NCBI GenBank assembly: GCA_965214495.1
Contig: OZ243958.1
Location: forward strand, 2,914,001 to 2,978,000
Direction: 5' to 3'
From: JANQOH01 sp965214495
Lineage (GTDB): Bacteria > Pseudomonadota > Alphaproteobacteria > UBA7887
DNA: 64,000 nucleotides
The notes beneath the pieces are model-generated. The model had not been told where the DNA came from and ran no database searches. It saw only the letters and a list, made by a program, of their open reading frames with translations. Position 1 is the first letter of the stretch; each line of letters opens with the position of its first letter. Shown in pieces: positions 52,491-61,927 of this stretch. A program made the position numbers and the translations under genes.

Positions 52491-52994
52491 AATGGTATTC
52501 GTATCACGTTCCTGTGCGGTTGCGATACGAAGAAGTGGTTCGCGGCAGGATGAGCTCGAGCGGCCTCCAAACGCGATACGACCGCATGACACCCGGCATC
52601 GCAAGAAGCCGGCTGAGGTCACGCTGTCGCTGGGCGCGACCGAGGCCGAACGGGGCCACCGATGTGGATATCCGGAGGAGCCGGTCATATGATACGGTCA
52701 TTCGGCTCGGGAATGGCTCGATTCGCGTTTCGTGTGCATGGTTGGCGCATGTTTCCTGGGTGCGCCGGCGTCTCGCCGGCATACACCGCCACCGAATGGA
52801 GTAAAATACAGACGATCGGCGCGGCGAAATTCGGGGTGACGTTCTTTCGACCGGAATCGAACGGGGCGTGGGCGCCGTAGCCTGACGCCCATATCCCCGG
52901 TTCGGGGCGGCCCGCGCGACGCACGACCTCGGCGCACCGCCCGCGGGGATCGGTCGTGTCCTCTTGAGAGAATTGGAACCGGGGAAACGAAGCG
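52491..52994. other. Intergenic region, no clear gene
   Basis: About 500 bases. Open frames exist but show no recognisable protein. GCGCCGGCGTCTCGCCGGC at about 52762 is a short perfect-stem hairpin (GCCGGCG/CGCCGGC) of the type found in dispersed extragenic repeats. It could also work as a transcription stop, though no U-run follows. Confidence 0.45.
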
Positions 52995-54515
52995 ATGAAC
53001 GAACCGGACTCAAAGGATGTGCTCGAACTCGAAGTGAAGGATTTCGGGCCGATTGTCGACGCGAAAATCGAACTTCGCCCGCTGACCGTGTTCGTCGGGC
53101 CGAGCAATACGGGTAAATCCTATCTCGCGATTCTAATCTACGCGCTGCATCGATTCTTCGGCGGCGATCCACGGTTTGCTGGCCGGCTGTATCCTAGCTC
53201 CCCCTTTTTCGATCGCTGGACGGAGGGGCTGCACGAAGAGAGCATCTACGCATTTTTCGAAGAGGTGCGTTCGCTGATGACACCCCCGCCGGGGGGGCAG
53301 GACAAGACCGGAATCGTTCTGCCGGCTCGCGTGACCGATGCGCTTCGATCCGCGTTCGACGAGAACGCGGATGCCCTTGCCGGCGAAATCAGGCGGTGCT
53401 TCGGTATAGGCGAGACCGCCGCCCTAACCCGCAGAGGACGGACGAACGGCGCGCACATGGTCATCCAGCGGCGGACTTCGGGTGATTCAGCACTCGTTGA
53501 ACATAGGCTTACGCTCGCGCGCAAGACCAAACTCAGAACGACGATCCCCGAGGAGATGACAATCTCGCTCGACAACGACGCCGACGATGAATCAGGCCGA
53601 TACAGGCGCAGAATTATGCGCTACCTGACAAGGCAGAGCGACATCGCTAGTCGCCGGATTGGCACCCCGGACCTATTGACGTTTTTCAGCGATATGGTGC
53701 TGCCATACGCCGTCGGCCCCCTGCGTTTGCCGGCCTATTATCTGCCCGCCGACCGGACCGGCGTGATACATGCGCACAGCGTAGTGGTCAGCGCTCTGAT
53801 ATCGAGCGCGCCTATGGCGGGCCTTCGTCCTGCCGCCCGCACGCCGATGCTCTCCGGAGTGTTGGCGGACTTCCTGCAACAACTTATCGAGATCGGCCGC
53901 TCACGGCGCGCGCGGCGAAGGCCCGAACAAGATCTCGGTGCGATGATCGAGAACGACGTTCTCGGCGGAACGGTGCTTATCGACAGATCGCCCGCGATCG
54001 ACTATCCGCGTTTCTCCTACCGGCCTGAGGGGTGGAAGGACAACCTCGCGCTCGCGAACGCTTCGTCCATGGTGTCGGAGCTCGCGCCGGTGGTTTTGTA
54101 TCTCCGTCATTTGATCGAACCCGGCAATGTATTGATCGTCGAAGAGCCGGAATCGCATCTCCATCCAGGTATGCAGGTCGTGTTGACGAAGCAGCTTGCC
54201 AAACTCGTCAACGCAGGCGTCAGGGTGATCGTCACCACGCACAGCGAATGGCTCCTGGAAGAGCTGGCCAACATCGTGCGGCGCTCCGAACTTCCGGCGG
54301 CCGAACGCGGTGACCTTCCCGGTGGCAACATCGCTCTTCGAGCCGAGCAGGTCGGCGCATGGCTATTTGAGCCGAAGGAGCGACCTAAAGGTTCGGTCGT
54401 CAAGGAAGTCCGTCTCGACGACTCCGGCTCGTATTCCGCGGGCTACGATGCCGTCGCGACAGCATTGCACAACGACTGGGCGGAACTCTCAAGTCGGATC
54501 GAGGCCGACTCTTGA
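52995..54515 (+). CDS. AAA/ABC-type ATPase, OLD/RecF-like, candidate defence protein
   Basis: 506 residues. ELEVKDFGPIVDAKIELRPL leads to the Walker A loop VFVGPSNTGKSYLAILIYAL. The C-terminal half carries Walker B and D-loop LIVEEPESHLHPGMQVVLTK with VRVIVTTHSEWLLEELAN (switch His). An insertion of about 300 residues separates them, as in OLD-family and RecF-like ATPases. No Toprim nuclease domain follows; instead a small PD-(D/E)XK-like gene is coupled downstream. Lower GC than the core genome and the island context suggest anti-phage function (inference). Confidence 0.85.
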   Translation: MNEPDSKDVLELEVKDFGPIVDAKIELRPLTVFVGPSNTGKSYLAILIYALHRFFGGDPRFAGRLYPSSPFFDRWTEGLHEESIYAFFEEVRSLMTPPPGGQDKTGIVLPARVTDALRSAFDENADALAGEIRRCFGIGETAALTRRGRTNGAHMVIQRRTSGDSALVEHRLTLARKTKLRTTIPEEMTISLDNDADDESGRYRRRIMRYLTRQSDIASRRIGTPDLLTFFSDMVLPYAVGPLRLPAYYLPADRTGVIHAHSVVVSALISSAPMAGLRPAARTPMLSGVLADFLQQLIEIGRSRRARRRPEQDLGAMIENDVLGGTVLIDRSPAIDYPRFSYRPEGWKDNLALANASSMVSELAPVVLYLRHLIEPGNVLIVEEPESHLHPGMQVVLTKQLAKLVNAGVRVIVTTHSEWLLEELANIVRRSELPAAERGDLPGGNIALRAEQVGAWLFEPKERPKGSVVKEVRLDDSGSYSAGYDAVATALHNDWAELSSRIEADS

Positions 54516-54523
54516 CGGGCCTG

Positions 54524-54988
54524 ATGGAAAGACTCCGCAGCGCTCTCGACCCGGAATGCCTCGTCGAACGAGGAATAGGTAAGAAGGGTTGCAAGGTCGC
54601 GATGACCGATGCGCCGAACCCGCGTCTGGTTGTCGATTTCGACAAACCAGGCGCGCTTCTGGCGGCGGACGAAACACGCTGCGACTACCTGTTGATCGCC
54701 CAAAGCAACTGCCAATTCAACTGGGTTGCACCGCTCGAACTGAAGCGGGGCCGATTGCACGCCGACCGCGTCGTCAAGCAATTGCAGGCGGGCGCTCGCG
54801 CCGCAGAGAAACTCGTTCCTCAACGCGAAGCAGTCCGGTTCCGTCCCATTGCGGTATCCGGCAGCACATCGAAACACGAACGAGATAAGCTGAAGAACAA
54901 AGCGAACCGAGTCCGGTTTCGCGGACACACGGAACCCATCCGATTGATGTCGTGCGGCCAGGGTCTGGCCAGAGTGCTCTGCCGATGA
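54524..54988 (+). CDS. Small PD-(D/E)XK-like protein coupled to the ATPase
   Basis: 154 residues from ATG 54524; TTG 54512, overlapping the ATPase stop as TTGA, is an equally plausible start. CDYLLIAQSNCQFNWVAPLE then LKRGRLHADRVVKQLQAGAR supplies the Asp...Glu-x-Lys pattern of PD-(D/E)XK nucleases on predicted strands, followed by the usual helix. The end NRVRFRGHTEPIRLMSCGQG is conserved in my recollection of unnamed homologs. It looks like the effector half of a two-gene ATPase-nuclease module. Confidence 0.65.
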   Translation: MERLRSALDPECLVERGIGKKGCKVAMTDAPNPRLVVDFDKPGALLAADETRCDYLLIAQSNCQFNWVAPLELKRGRLHADRVVKQLQAGARAAEKLVPQREAVRFRPIAVSGSTSKHERDKLKNKANRVRFRGHTEPIRLMSCGQGLARVLCR

Positions 54989-55037
54989 GCGCGCGCAAGA
55001 CGCTCATCGAATTGCTTGCACCGGCAGAGTTGCGAGT

Positions 55038-56021
55038 ATGACAGGCTATTTCACCGATCGCGAGCTCGGGCGGAAGCCGATGGTGGAGGAAACCGTCGGT
55101 ATGGTTGTGTGGCAAGCAATTCTTTCGCTGATCGAAACCGGGGTCGATGACGGGTCCTTGGCCTATGGTTTCCCCTCGCACTGCCCAGACGGAAACGCAA
55201 TAGAAGGCACAAACGAGCAAGCCATGTGGAATGCTATTCGGGCAGAGATCGGAGATCTTTTCGGTGATGACGTGGAAGACCGGCATGTCGCCAACTATTG
55301 GGTATTGTTGAGGGACAGCTTGCCTGACACCCCTGCGATCCTGGATTTCGTCGAATTTACCGCAAGACATGTCGCACAACCACAGCAGAGGGGCTGGCAC
55401 ACATTCTTCAGGCATTATCATCTGACACTCGACAGGAACGAGGGATTACGGGAGTTCGTTGCAGACATCAATCGTTTGTTCTCCAGAAACGGGCTTGCAT
55501 ACAAGCTGACCGATAACGGACTCATCGAAAGGTTACTACCGATGCCGATGAATGAGCTGTTGAAGTCGACAGGTTTTTCCACGGGAGACCGCGACCTCGA
55601 TCAGCTCCTCGATACCGCTATCGGACGGTTTCGGTCGCCAAGACCGGAAGGGAGACAAGATGCCTTGGAGAAACTTTGGGATGCCTTCGAGCGCCTCAAA
55701 ACTATAGAGCATCCAAGTAAGAAATGTGGAGCGACAATCCTGATCGACAGAACAGCCCATAGTGACACTCCAGTTTTTCGTTCGGCCGTTACAGAAGAAT
55801 TTAGAGCAATGACCAAGGTCGGCAATGACCTACGCATCAGACATTCGGAGGTTGGGAGAGAATCTGTGGGAGACGATGGAGAGAAAGATTATTTGTTTAT
55901 GCGGCTTTTCTCGTTGATCTGGTTGGTGTTGAGAAAAACAGATCGGCTCTCGCGCATCCGGAATGACGACCGCGCATCCGGAATGACGACGCCTACGATT
56001 GATGATGAAATGCCGTTCTAA
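55038..56021 (+). CDS. AbiJ-like abortive-infection candidate
   Basis: 327 residues. The N-terminus YFTDRELGRKPMVEETVGMV then VWQAILSLI resembles the AbiJ N-terminal domain 4 group. The C-terminal part (FRAMTKVGNDLRIRHSEVGR, DYLFMRLFSLIWLVLRK) is an all-helical HEPN-like region of the kind that follows it. The composition is clearly AT-richer than the surroundings. A 20-bp tandem duplication at 55951 alters the last residues. Identification is by motif layout and uncertain; it could be an unrelated defence protein. Confidence 0.55.
   Translation: MTGYFTDRELGRKPMVEETVGMVVWQAILSLIETGVDDGSLAYGFPSHCPDGNAIEGTNEQAMWNAIRAEIGDLFGDDVEDRHVANYWVLLRDSLPDTPAILDFVEFTARHVAQPQQRGWHTFFRHYHLTLDRNEGLREFVADINRLFSRNGLAYKLTDNGLIERLLPMPMNELLKSTGFSTGDRDLDQLLDTAIGRFRSPRPEGRQDALEKLWDAFERLKTIEHPSKKCGATILIDRTAHSDTPVFRSAVTEEFRAMTKVGNDLRIRHSEVGRESVGDDGEKDYLFMRLFSLIWLVLRKTDRLSRIRNDDRASGMTTPTIDDEMPF
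55951..55990. repeat. Perfect 20-bp tandem duplication at the 3' end of the AbiJ-like gene
   Basis: CGCGCATCCGGAATGACGAC occurs twice head to tail. Without the second copy the gene would read SRIRNDDAYD and stop soon after. The duplication shifts the frame and gives a different, 12-residue longer tail. Confidence 0.9.
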
Positions 56022-56065
56022 CCCAGATGCTGTCAATAATTAGGTGAGTCGAGGAAGCGCCGCAC

Positions 56066-56557
56066 ATGAACCAGACCTACCGCAAGAAGCTCATCGAAGT
56101 CGCGCTGCCGTTGGAGGCGATCAATGCGGCGGCGGTGCGGGAGAAGTCGATCCGGCACGGGCATTCTTCGACGCTGCATCTGTGGTGAGCGCGGCGGCCG
56201 CCGGCGGCGTGCCGGGCGGTGCTGTTCGCGCAACTCGTGGACGATCCCTCCTCGATACCCGAGGAGTTTCCCGACGAAGCGGCCCAGGAGACCGAGCGCT
56301 GGCGGCTGTTCCGCATCGTCGAGGAGCTGGTGCGGTGGGAGAACTCCAACGACGAACGCGTGATCGGCGCTGCACGGCGGGAGATTGCGCGCTCGGTCGC
56401 CCGCGGCATGAGCGAACCGCCGCCCCAGGGGAAGGAGGAGATCGATGCCTTCGTCGCCGAGAAGGCGCCGCCGGTGGTCGACCCGTTCTGCGGCGGCGGC
56501 TCCATCCCGCTGGAAACGTAGCGGCTGGGGCTGCGCGCGCACGGCTTGGACCTGAAC
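56066..56557 (+). pseudogene. DUF1156-type DNA methylase, N-terminal remnant
   Basis: Reads YRKKLIEVALPLEAINAAAV, REKSIRHGHSSTLHLW, then TGA where Trp is expected (W-W-A-R-R-P). It continues in frame with ARRPPAACRAVLFAQLVDDP, RLFRIVEELVRWENSNDERV and PPVVDPFCGGGSIPLET, then TAG where Gln is expected, and RLGLRAHGLDLN before the IS. This is the start of the COG1743/DUF1156 adenine-specific methylase family, with motif I DPFCGGG. Two nonsense mutations and loss of the remainder make it a dead gene. Confidence 0.85.
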
Positions 56558-57624
56558 CACTGCTGTCCGGTTAATTTTTGTGGCCGGGTTGCATGGCATT
56601 GATTCTACTGGCGTCCAACCGTTTGGCGACGTTTTGGACACGGAAGAGGGTCAATGCCATGCACCACCACAATAGCGTTTTCCACGATCTTTTGAAGCGC
56701 GCTCCCTGGGCTGCATTCGATCGGTTGGTGGGGGCCCATGGAGCGGACAGTCGGGTGCGGCGCCTGCGCACCCGGGATCAACCGATCGCATTGCTTTACG
56801 GCCAGCTTTCCGGGGCGACGAGCCTGCGCGAGATCGTCGGCGGCCTGCACAGCCACAAGGCCCGCCTCTATCATGTGGGCGGTCGCGTGGCGCAGCGCTC
56901 GACGTTGGCCGACGCCAATGCCAGACGTCCGGCGGCGTTGTTCGCCGACGCCGCAAGATCGGCGAGGCGACTTACCCGATCGACGCGACGAACCTTCGTC
57001 TGGGCGGGCGGGGATCGGAGTGGGCGCATTTCCCGGCCAGGGCCTGCGGCGCCAAGCTCCACGTGATCGACGATGTCGACGCCGAGCAACCGCTCTATGC
57101 GTCGGTCACGGCGGCCAGGGTCAACGACATCACGGCGGCGCACGAGATGCCGGTCGAGGCCGGCGCCACCTGGGTCTTCGACCTCGGCTACTACGATTAC
57201 GCCTGGTGGGCCAGGCTCGATGCCGCCGGCTGCCGCATCGTCACCCGCTTCAAGGCCAACACGCCGTTGACGGTGAGCGCCGAACTCGATGTTCCCGAAG
57301 ACGACGGCATCAAGCGGCGCTGGGCCATCGAGTTGTTCTTTCGATGGGTCAAACAGACCTTGAGAATCCGCCACTTCCTCGGCGTCAGCGAGAACGCCGT
57401 GCGCATCCAGATCGCCGTCGCCCTGATCGCTTATCTGCTGCTCCACCTCGCCCAAGCCGCACAGAACGTCGTCAAATCCCCGCTCGCTTTCGCCCGCCTC
57501 GTGCGCGCCAATCTCATGCATCGAAAGCGCATCGACCGACTCATCGGCCCCCATCACCCGCCCCCCAAAATGCTCCAATCAAACCGCCACACAATGGGCT
57601 TCAGTGTGAACCGGACAGCAGCGG
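56558..57624 (+). mobile_element. IS4-family element (second type), decayed copy inside the DUF1156 gene
   Basis: Same ends as the other two copies (CACTGCTGTCCGGTTAATTT; AACCGGACAGCAGCGG). Inserted right after the GLDLN codons of the methylase. The DNA after it (57625-57790) does not continue the methylase, so the insertion was accompanied or followed by a deletion. Confidence 0.88.
56659..57620 (+). pseudogene. IS4-family transposase, broken by two deletions
   Basis: The first part (MHHHNSVFHDLLKRAPWAAF to ANARRPAALFAD) is in one frame. A deletion of about 40 bases near 56947 shifts to the frame that carries HVIDDVDAEQPLYASVTAAR and WVFDLGYYDYAWW. A second, in-frame-looking loss near 57307 joins DVPEDDGI to KRRWAIELFFRWVKQ. 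First Asp and surrounding residues are out of frame. Non-functional. Confidence 0.88.
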
Positions 57625-57790
57625 CCCTTGTCGGGCGTTTCGTCGCCGGCCTTGGCCGACCGGCCCTGCGTCGACGCCTGTTCGCGCCGTAGAATCTCTT
57701 TGCGGCGAGAGGTTACCCCGCCGTGGCGCCAATACCGCCCAGCGCTTGTCCATTGCCGCCGCCGGGAAAGCCCGTGCGCGCCGCTGTCGT

Positions 57791-60700
57791 TCACAACCGA
57801 GCGATCCCGTCAATCGCCGCGACCTCGGCTTCCGTGAGGCCATACAACGCATAGACAAGGCGGTCGATTTCTTTTTCCAGCGCCGTCGTGTCACCGCCGT
57901 TTGCGGCGATGATCCGGTCAACGAGGCGGACAAGCGGGAGCTGGTCTGCTGGCGATAGCATGGGAACTGGAATTTGTTCTACGTACACCTTCTTCCATCT
58001 GAGCGCGCCCATGCCAGATGTCGGTGCGGTGTGTCGCAAGAACCACTGAGTCAACTCAGCATTGAGGACTGCACAAAGAAATCTGAGATATTTCCCAGTG
58101 AGAACGAACGCTGTAGCTTCACCAAATACGCCGCTGTCGTCATAGGCGAAACGCCCTCGTTCGGCGAGTTCGATCCAGAACAGCTTCTCCTTGGCGAAAT
58201 CCTCGTGATAGGCGCAGTTTCGGAGATTGTAAGGCGTTCGCCCTTTATGCTGTCTTTGCTTCAATTGAGGGTAGAAGCGGTCGAGGTGGCGTTTGACCGC
58301 AGGATAATCGGCAATATCAACCGCCGGAACACGATCCGAGCCCTCGCCGTAACCGTTGTGCGTGTCGATCAGCCACTTCCCCGCCCACCGCGCGCGCCAG
58401 CGCTTGATATCCCGGCCACGCAGCACTGGCTTGATGATCTCGGCAGACCGGGGATCCGCCGCGATCAGGGAGTCCCTGGTCGCGTCGTCGATGATGAAGG
58501 CCGCGTTGTAGCCGGTGAGAACGCCTCCATTGATCCGCACGTCCCAATCCCCCAACGGCACGCCCACGGCCCGCATCTTGTCGAGCACGCGCCACTCGAG
58601 GGCGGACAGGATGCTCCACGGCGCCTCGCCGTTCGGGCGGGCCTCGCCCCACCGTTTCTCGGGCGGCGGGAACGCACCGTCGTCGAGGCGGTCCATATCC
58701 ACCGCCGGCAGGCGGGCGGCCTTGCCTCCCTCGCGGACCAATAGCACGCTGGCATCGACGATGGCGTCGAACACGTCCTTGCCCATCTCGACCAAACGCT
58801 GGGGTTGGTGGCGCTTTGCGAGCCAGCGGCGCAGCGGCTTGCCGTATTCCGCCTTCAGCCAACTGTTGGAGGTGATGAAGGCGAGCGCGCCCGCGCCCGG
58901 CCTCAGCAACCCGCAGCCGCGTTCGTAGAATAGCTGATAGACGTCCCCCGTGCGCGTGAAGGTTTCGTAACCCGCGCGCTCGTAGCGTTTCGCCAGTTCC
59001 CCCCGGTTCTTCTGCAACTGGATGTAGGGCGGATTGCCGATCGCCACGTCGAAACCGCCCGATACGCCGAACATGTATTCGGCGTCGAACCAGTCGGCGT
59101 GCGCGTTCTGGTCGTAGGGGTTCCATTCGGCGACCTTGCGGGCGTCGGCCAGAGAGGCGTCGTACGCGCGCAGTTGCGCGGCGAGCTTGCGGCGCTCGTT
59201 CTCCCGGAACGTCTTGCGTGCGTCCGGGTTGGGTAGTTCCGCCGCCCCGCGTTCGATGCGCCTTTCCCCGGCCGCCACCCACTTCCGGCGCTCGTTCTCC
59301 AGCAAGTCCCGCAACTCGCCGCGAAGGCGTCGCTCCGCCGTGACGCATTCGAGTTTCTTTGGCCGGCTGTCGGCCAGGAAGTAGCGTTCGCGCACCGTCG
59401 CGATTTCCTTTCGCTTCGCGGTCATGGCGTCGTCGAGGAGGAGCGATGCGGTGTCGGGCCGCAGGCCGATCAACGCGTCGGCGGCGACGAACCGGGTCTC
59501 CAGGTTGGGCAGCGGCCTGACGCCGAGGTTGGGCGCCCTCGCATCCGCTTCCTGCTCGATGACGAGCGAGATGAAGAAGCGGAGCTTGGCGATCTGGCAG
59601 GCGATCGGCTGGATATCGACGCCATAGAGGCCGTTCTGGATGAGGTAGAGCTTGCGACCGAAATCGGATTCCCGGTATTTCTCGAAAGTGGCGCTGATCT
59701 CGCGCAGCGCGGCATCGCGTCGTTTCCGGTCGCGGGTATCGAAAGCCGCCCCCGCCCGCGCCTTCGCGCGCTCTTTCTGTAGTTTCTCCCAAAGTGCGTT
59801 GTCCGGGTCGAGACGGCGGAGCGCCAGGGTTAGCGTTTGCAGGATGCCCATGGGGAAGGCGCCGGAGCCGACCGCCGGGTCGAGCGTCTTGAGATCGGCG
59901 ATGGCGCGCACCACGGATTCGGCCTCTTCCGGCAGGAACAAATCGCCGGCGTCGGCTTTGGCGTCTTCCCAATCGAGCAGGTATCGTAGCCTCTCGCGCC
60001 AGAAATCGTCGTCTTCGACGGTCGGACGGGCGCGCCCGGCGAGCGCGGCCGCCAGCGCCTCGCGGACCATGTAGTCCACCACCTCACGAGGCGTGTAGTA
60101 GGATCCGGTCGCCTTGCGGGCGGTTTCGCGGGTCTCGGGGTTGTAGGCGGCGAGCAGGTTCTCGAACACACGGCCGAGAAGCTCGGGGTCGAGGGCGACC
60201 TCGCGGTCGAGCGGCGTGTTTTCTTCCACCGTGAACTTGTAGCGGCGGAACAGCGGGAACAGCCCGTCGGCGTCGAAGAAAAGTCGTGCCGGAACGTCGA
60301 GGTCCCGGCCTTGCGCTGCGTTGTCGGTGAAGGCGTCGATGCGCCGCCCGCCGGCGCCGGCGGACGCGAAATCGTCCAGGCAGTCGAACAGGCCGCCATT
60401 GACGAACGGCACGGACCGCAGGCGTTCGAGGAAGCCGTCCGGGGCGGTCAGCAGATCCCGATAACGGTATCTGGTGAAATCGCGGTGCGTCGCCCGGGTT
60501 CCCGCGCTGAACGCGCGCTTGTCGATCTCGGTGTTCAGGGTGGCGAAGAACAGGTTCTGGAGCACGGCGCGGTAGTAGTCCGTCCGATCGGGTGCATGAT
60601 CGGCGAGCGCCGCGCGGGCGAACTTCTCCTCGAACAACTTGCCGGGAACCAGCCCCTTTTCCTTCAGGAACCAGATGAACAGCAGGCGCGTGATCAAACG

Positions 60701-61456
60701 GATGACGTGGCGCTCCGCGCTGCCGGGGCCCGCGCCGTCGTCCGGGAAACGGCATTCGCGAACCGCGCGCCGGAACCATGAGAACAGTTCGCCGTAGAAG
60801 CGCCGGTTCAGCGCCTCGATATCGAGCATGCGCTCCCACGCCGCGTGCAGGGCGTCGAAGGTCCGCACGTCCTCGCGCCCGACCAGCCGGGGCAGGGCGA
60901 GATCGGCGAGGATGTCGCGATGCGCCCGGTGCGGCGCGGCGCAGCGAACGTCCTTGACCAGCGTGACCTTCTCCAGCACGTCGCGTTCGCTGTCGCCCTT
61001 GTGGGCGCGGCGGTGGACGACGGCGACGGTGAGGGTTTCGCCGTAGCGGAACAGGAGGATGACCGGCATTGCGAAGCGGCGGTTCACGACGCGGGTCGTT
61101 TCGGTCAGATCCGCGCGGCTGTGGCTTGCGTCGTCCAGTTCCGCTGCGACGAACAGGAAGGACTCGATCCGCCCCGCGTCGAATCCGCCGCCGTCGAACA
61201 GGCCGGGCTGGTTGCCGATCTCGTCGTCGGTGATCTGAAAGACGATCTCCACCGCGCGCCAGCGGTCGAACAGCGCGCGCTGCCGGTCGGTCAGCGGGCG
61301 GAGCTCGTGCAGCCAATCGACGAATTCCGCGACGCCCCCCGCATCCTGCGAACGGTCGCTGCGATAGCCGAGCGCGCCGAACAGCGCCGCCGCGCGTTCG
61401 CGTAGCGGGCCGCCGGCGGCGAGGCCGGACAGGGCGTCGGTCAGCGTGTCGGGCAT
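57791..61456 (-). CDS. Eco57I-type DNA methyltransferase (type II/BREX/DISARM-like restriction-modification subunit)
   Basis: 1,221 residues. The N-terminal 480 residues are a helical region (ETTRVVNRRFAMPVILLFRY). Then come YTPREVVDYMVREAL, SAM-binding motif I LKTLDPAVGSGAFPMGILQT (about residue 520) and catalytic NPPY in DVAIGNPPYIQLQK (about residue 806), marking an N6-adenine methyltransferase. The C-terminal part (VLRGRDIKRWRARWAGKWLI) resembles TaqI-like target recognition. Similar proteins partner with large helicases in DISARM-like and related systems; the C-terminus of such a helicase begins at 63357 on the same strand. Confidence 0.88.
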   Translation of the reverse strand: MPDTLTDALSGLAAGGPLRERAAALFGALGYRSDRSQDAGGVAEFVDWLHELRPLTDRQRALFDRWRAVEIVFQITDDEIGNQPGLFDGGGFDAGRIESFLFVAAELDDASHSRADLTETTRVVNRRFAMPVILLFRYGETLTVAVVHRRAHKGDSERDVLEKVTLVKDVRCAAPHRAHRDILADLALPRLVGREDVRTFDALHAAWERMLDIEALNRRFYGELFSWFRRAVRECRFPDDGAGPGSAERHVIRLITRLLFIWFLKEKGLVPGKLFEEKFARAALADHAPDRTDYYRAVLQNLFFATLNTEIDKRAFSAGTRATHRDFTRYRYRDLLTAPDGFLERLRSVPFVNGGLFDCLDDFASAGAGGRRIDAFTDNAAQGRDLDVPARLFFDADGLFPLFRRYKFTVEENTPLDREVALDPELLGRVFENLLAAYNPETRETARKATGSYYTPREVVDYMVREALAAALAGRARPTVEDDDFWRERLRYLLDWEDAKADAGDLFLPEEAESVVRAIADLKTLDPAVGSGAFPMGILQTLTLALRRLDPDNALWEKLQKERAKARAGAAFDTRDRKRRDAALREISATFEKYRESDFGRKLYLIQNGLYGVDIQPIACQIAKLRFFISLVIEQEADARAPNLGVRPLPNLETRFVAADALIGLRPDTASLLLDDAMTAKRKEIATVRERYFLADSRPKKLECVTAERRLRGELRDLLENERRKWVAAGERRIERGAAELPNPDARKTFRENERRKLAAQLRAYDASLADARKVAEWNPYDQNAHADWFDAEYMFGVSGGFDVAIGNPPYIQLQKNRGELAKRYERAGYETFTRTGDVYQLFYERGCGLLRPGAGALAFITSNSWLKAEYGKPLRRWLAKRHQPQRLVEMGKDVFDAIVDASVLLVREGGKAARLPAVDMDRLDDGAFPPPEKRWGEARPNGEAPWSILSALEWRVLDKMRAVGVPLGDWDVRINGGVLTGYNAAFIIDDATRDSLIAADPRSAEIIKPVLRGRDIKRWRARWAGKWLIDTHNGYGEGSDRVPAVDIADYPAVKRHLDRFYPQLKQRQHKGRTPYNLRNCAYHEDFAKEKLFWIELAERGRFAYDDSGVFGEATAFVLTGKYLRFLCAVLNAELTQWFLRHTAPTSGMGALRWKKVYVEQIPVPMLSPADQLPLVRLVDRIIAANGGDTTALEKEIDRLVYALYGLTEAEVAAIDGIARL

Positions 61457-61496
61457 GGCGGCGCCATTCTATCCTGCGACGAACGATACGATCGAC

Positions 61497-61822
61497 GGCG
61501 GTGTTCCGGTTCGAAAATTATCGCGGTCCGTTCGGGTTCGCGCTGGTGGCGACAGCGGGACAGCGGCGCATCCCGCCGCCGGGTGCGGGTGCGCCAGGCG
61601 GCATCGACCTGCCTGTAGGGGCGCCCCTTGTGGGCGCCCGAACTGCCGGACAGGTGGAGAACAAGGGCGGGCAACCGCAAGGGAGGGCAACCACAAGGGT
61701 TGCCCCTACAGGGATTGTCGCGGTTCGTGTGGGGGTCGTGTCGGCGATGACAGCGGGACAGCAGCGCGTCGGGGTCCGGCCACCCCGCAGCGTATCGACT
61801 TCGAATCGAGACACTACCCGGC
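61497..61822 (+). repeat. Dispersed palindromic repeat, copy 3
   Basis: The most complete copy. Left end TTCGAAAATTATCGCGGTCC, then GACAGCGGGACAGCGGCGC, hairpin GGCGCCCCTTGTGGGCGCC, hairpin GGGCAACCACAAGGGTTGCC, CAGGGATTGTCGCGGTTCGT, and right end GTATCGACTTCGAATCGAGA then CACTACCC. Ends are related inverted repeats (GGGTAGTGTCTCGATT on the opposite strand). It lies just upstream of the Fic gene. Confidence 0.88.
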
Positions 61823-61835
61823 CGATTCGGCGCTT

Positions 61836-61895
61836 GCGGCGACACCCCACATGACATATAATATGCTTTGCATGACTTGAACATACAAAATGTTT
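61836..61895 (+). promoter_or_regulatory. Candidate promoter of the Fic gene
   Basis: TTGCGG at 61836-61841 and a consensus -10 TATAAT at 61857-61862, spacing 15. This is a sharply AT-rich island. Downstream, AACATACAAAATGTT at about 61880-61894 is a small inverted repeat that could be an operator or 5' UTR hairpin. Confidence 0.45.
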
Positions 61896-61927
61896 CGGTT
61901 TAACAGACGGTTATACAGGCGCCCCTG

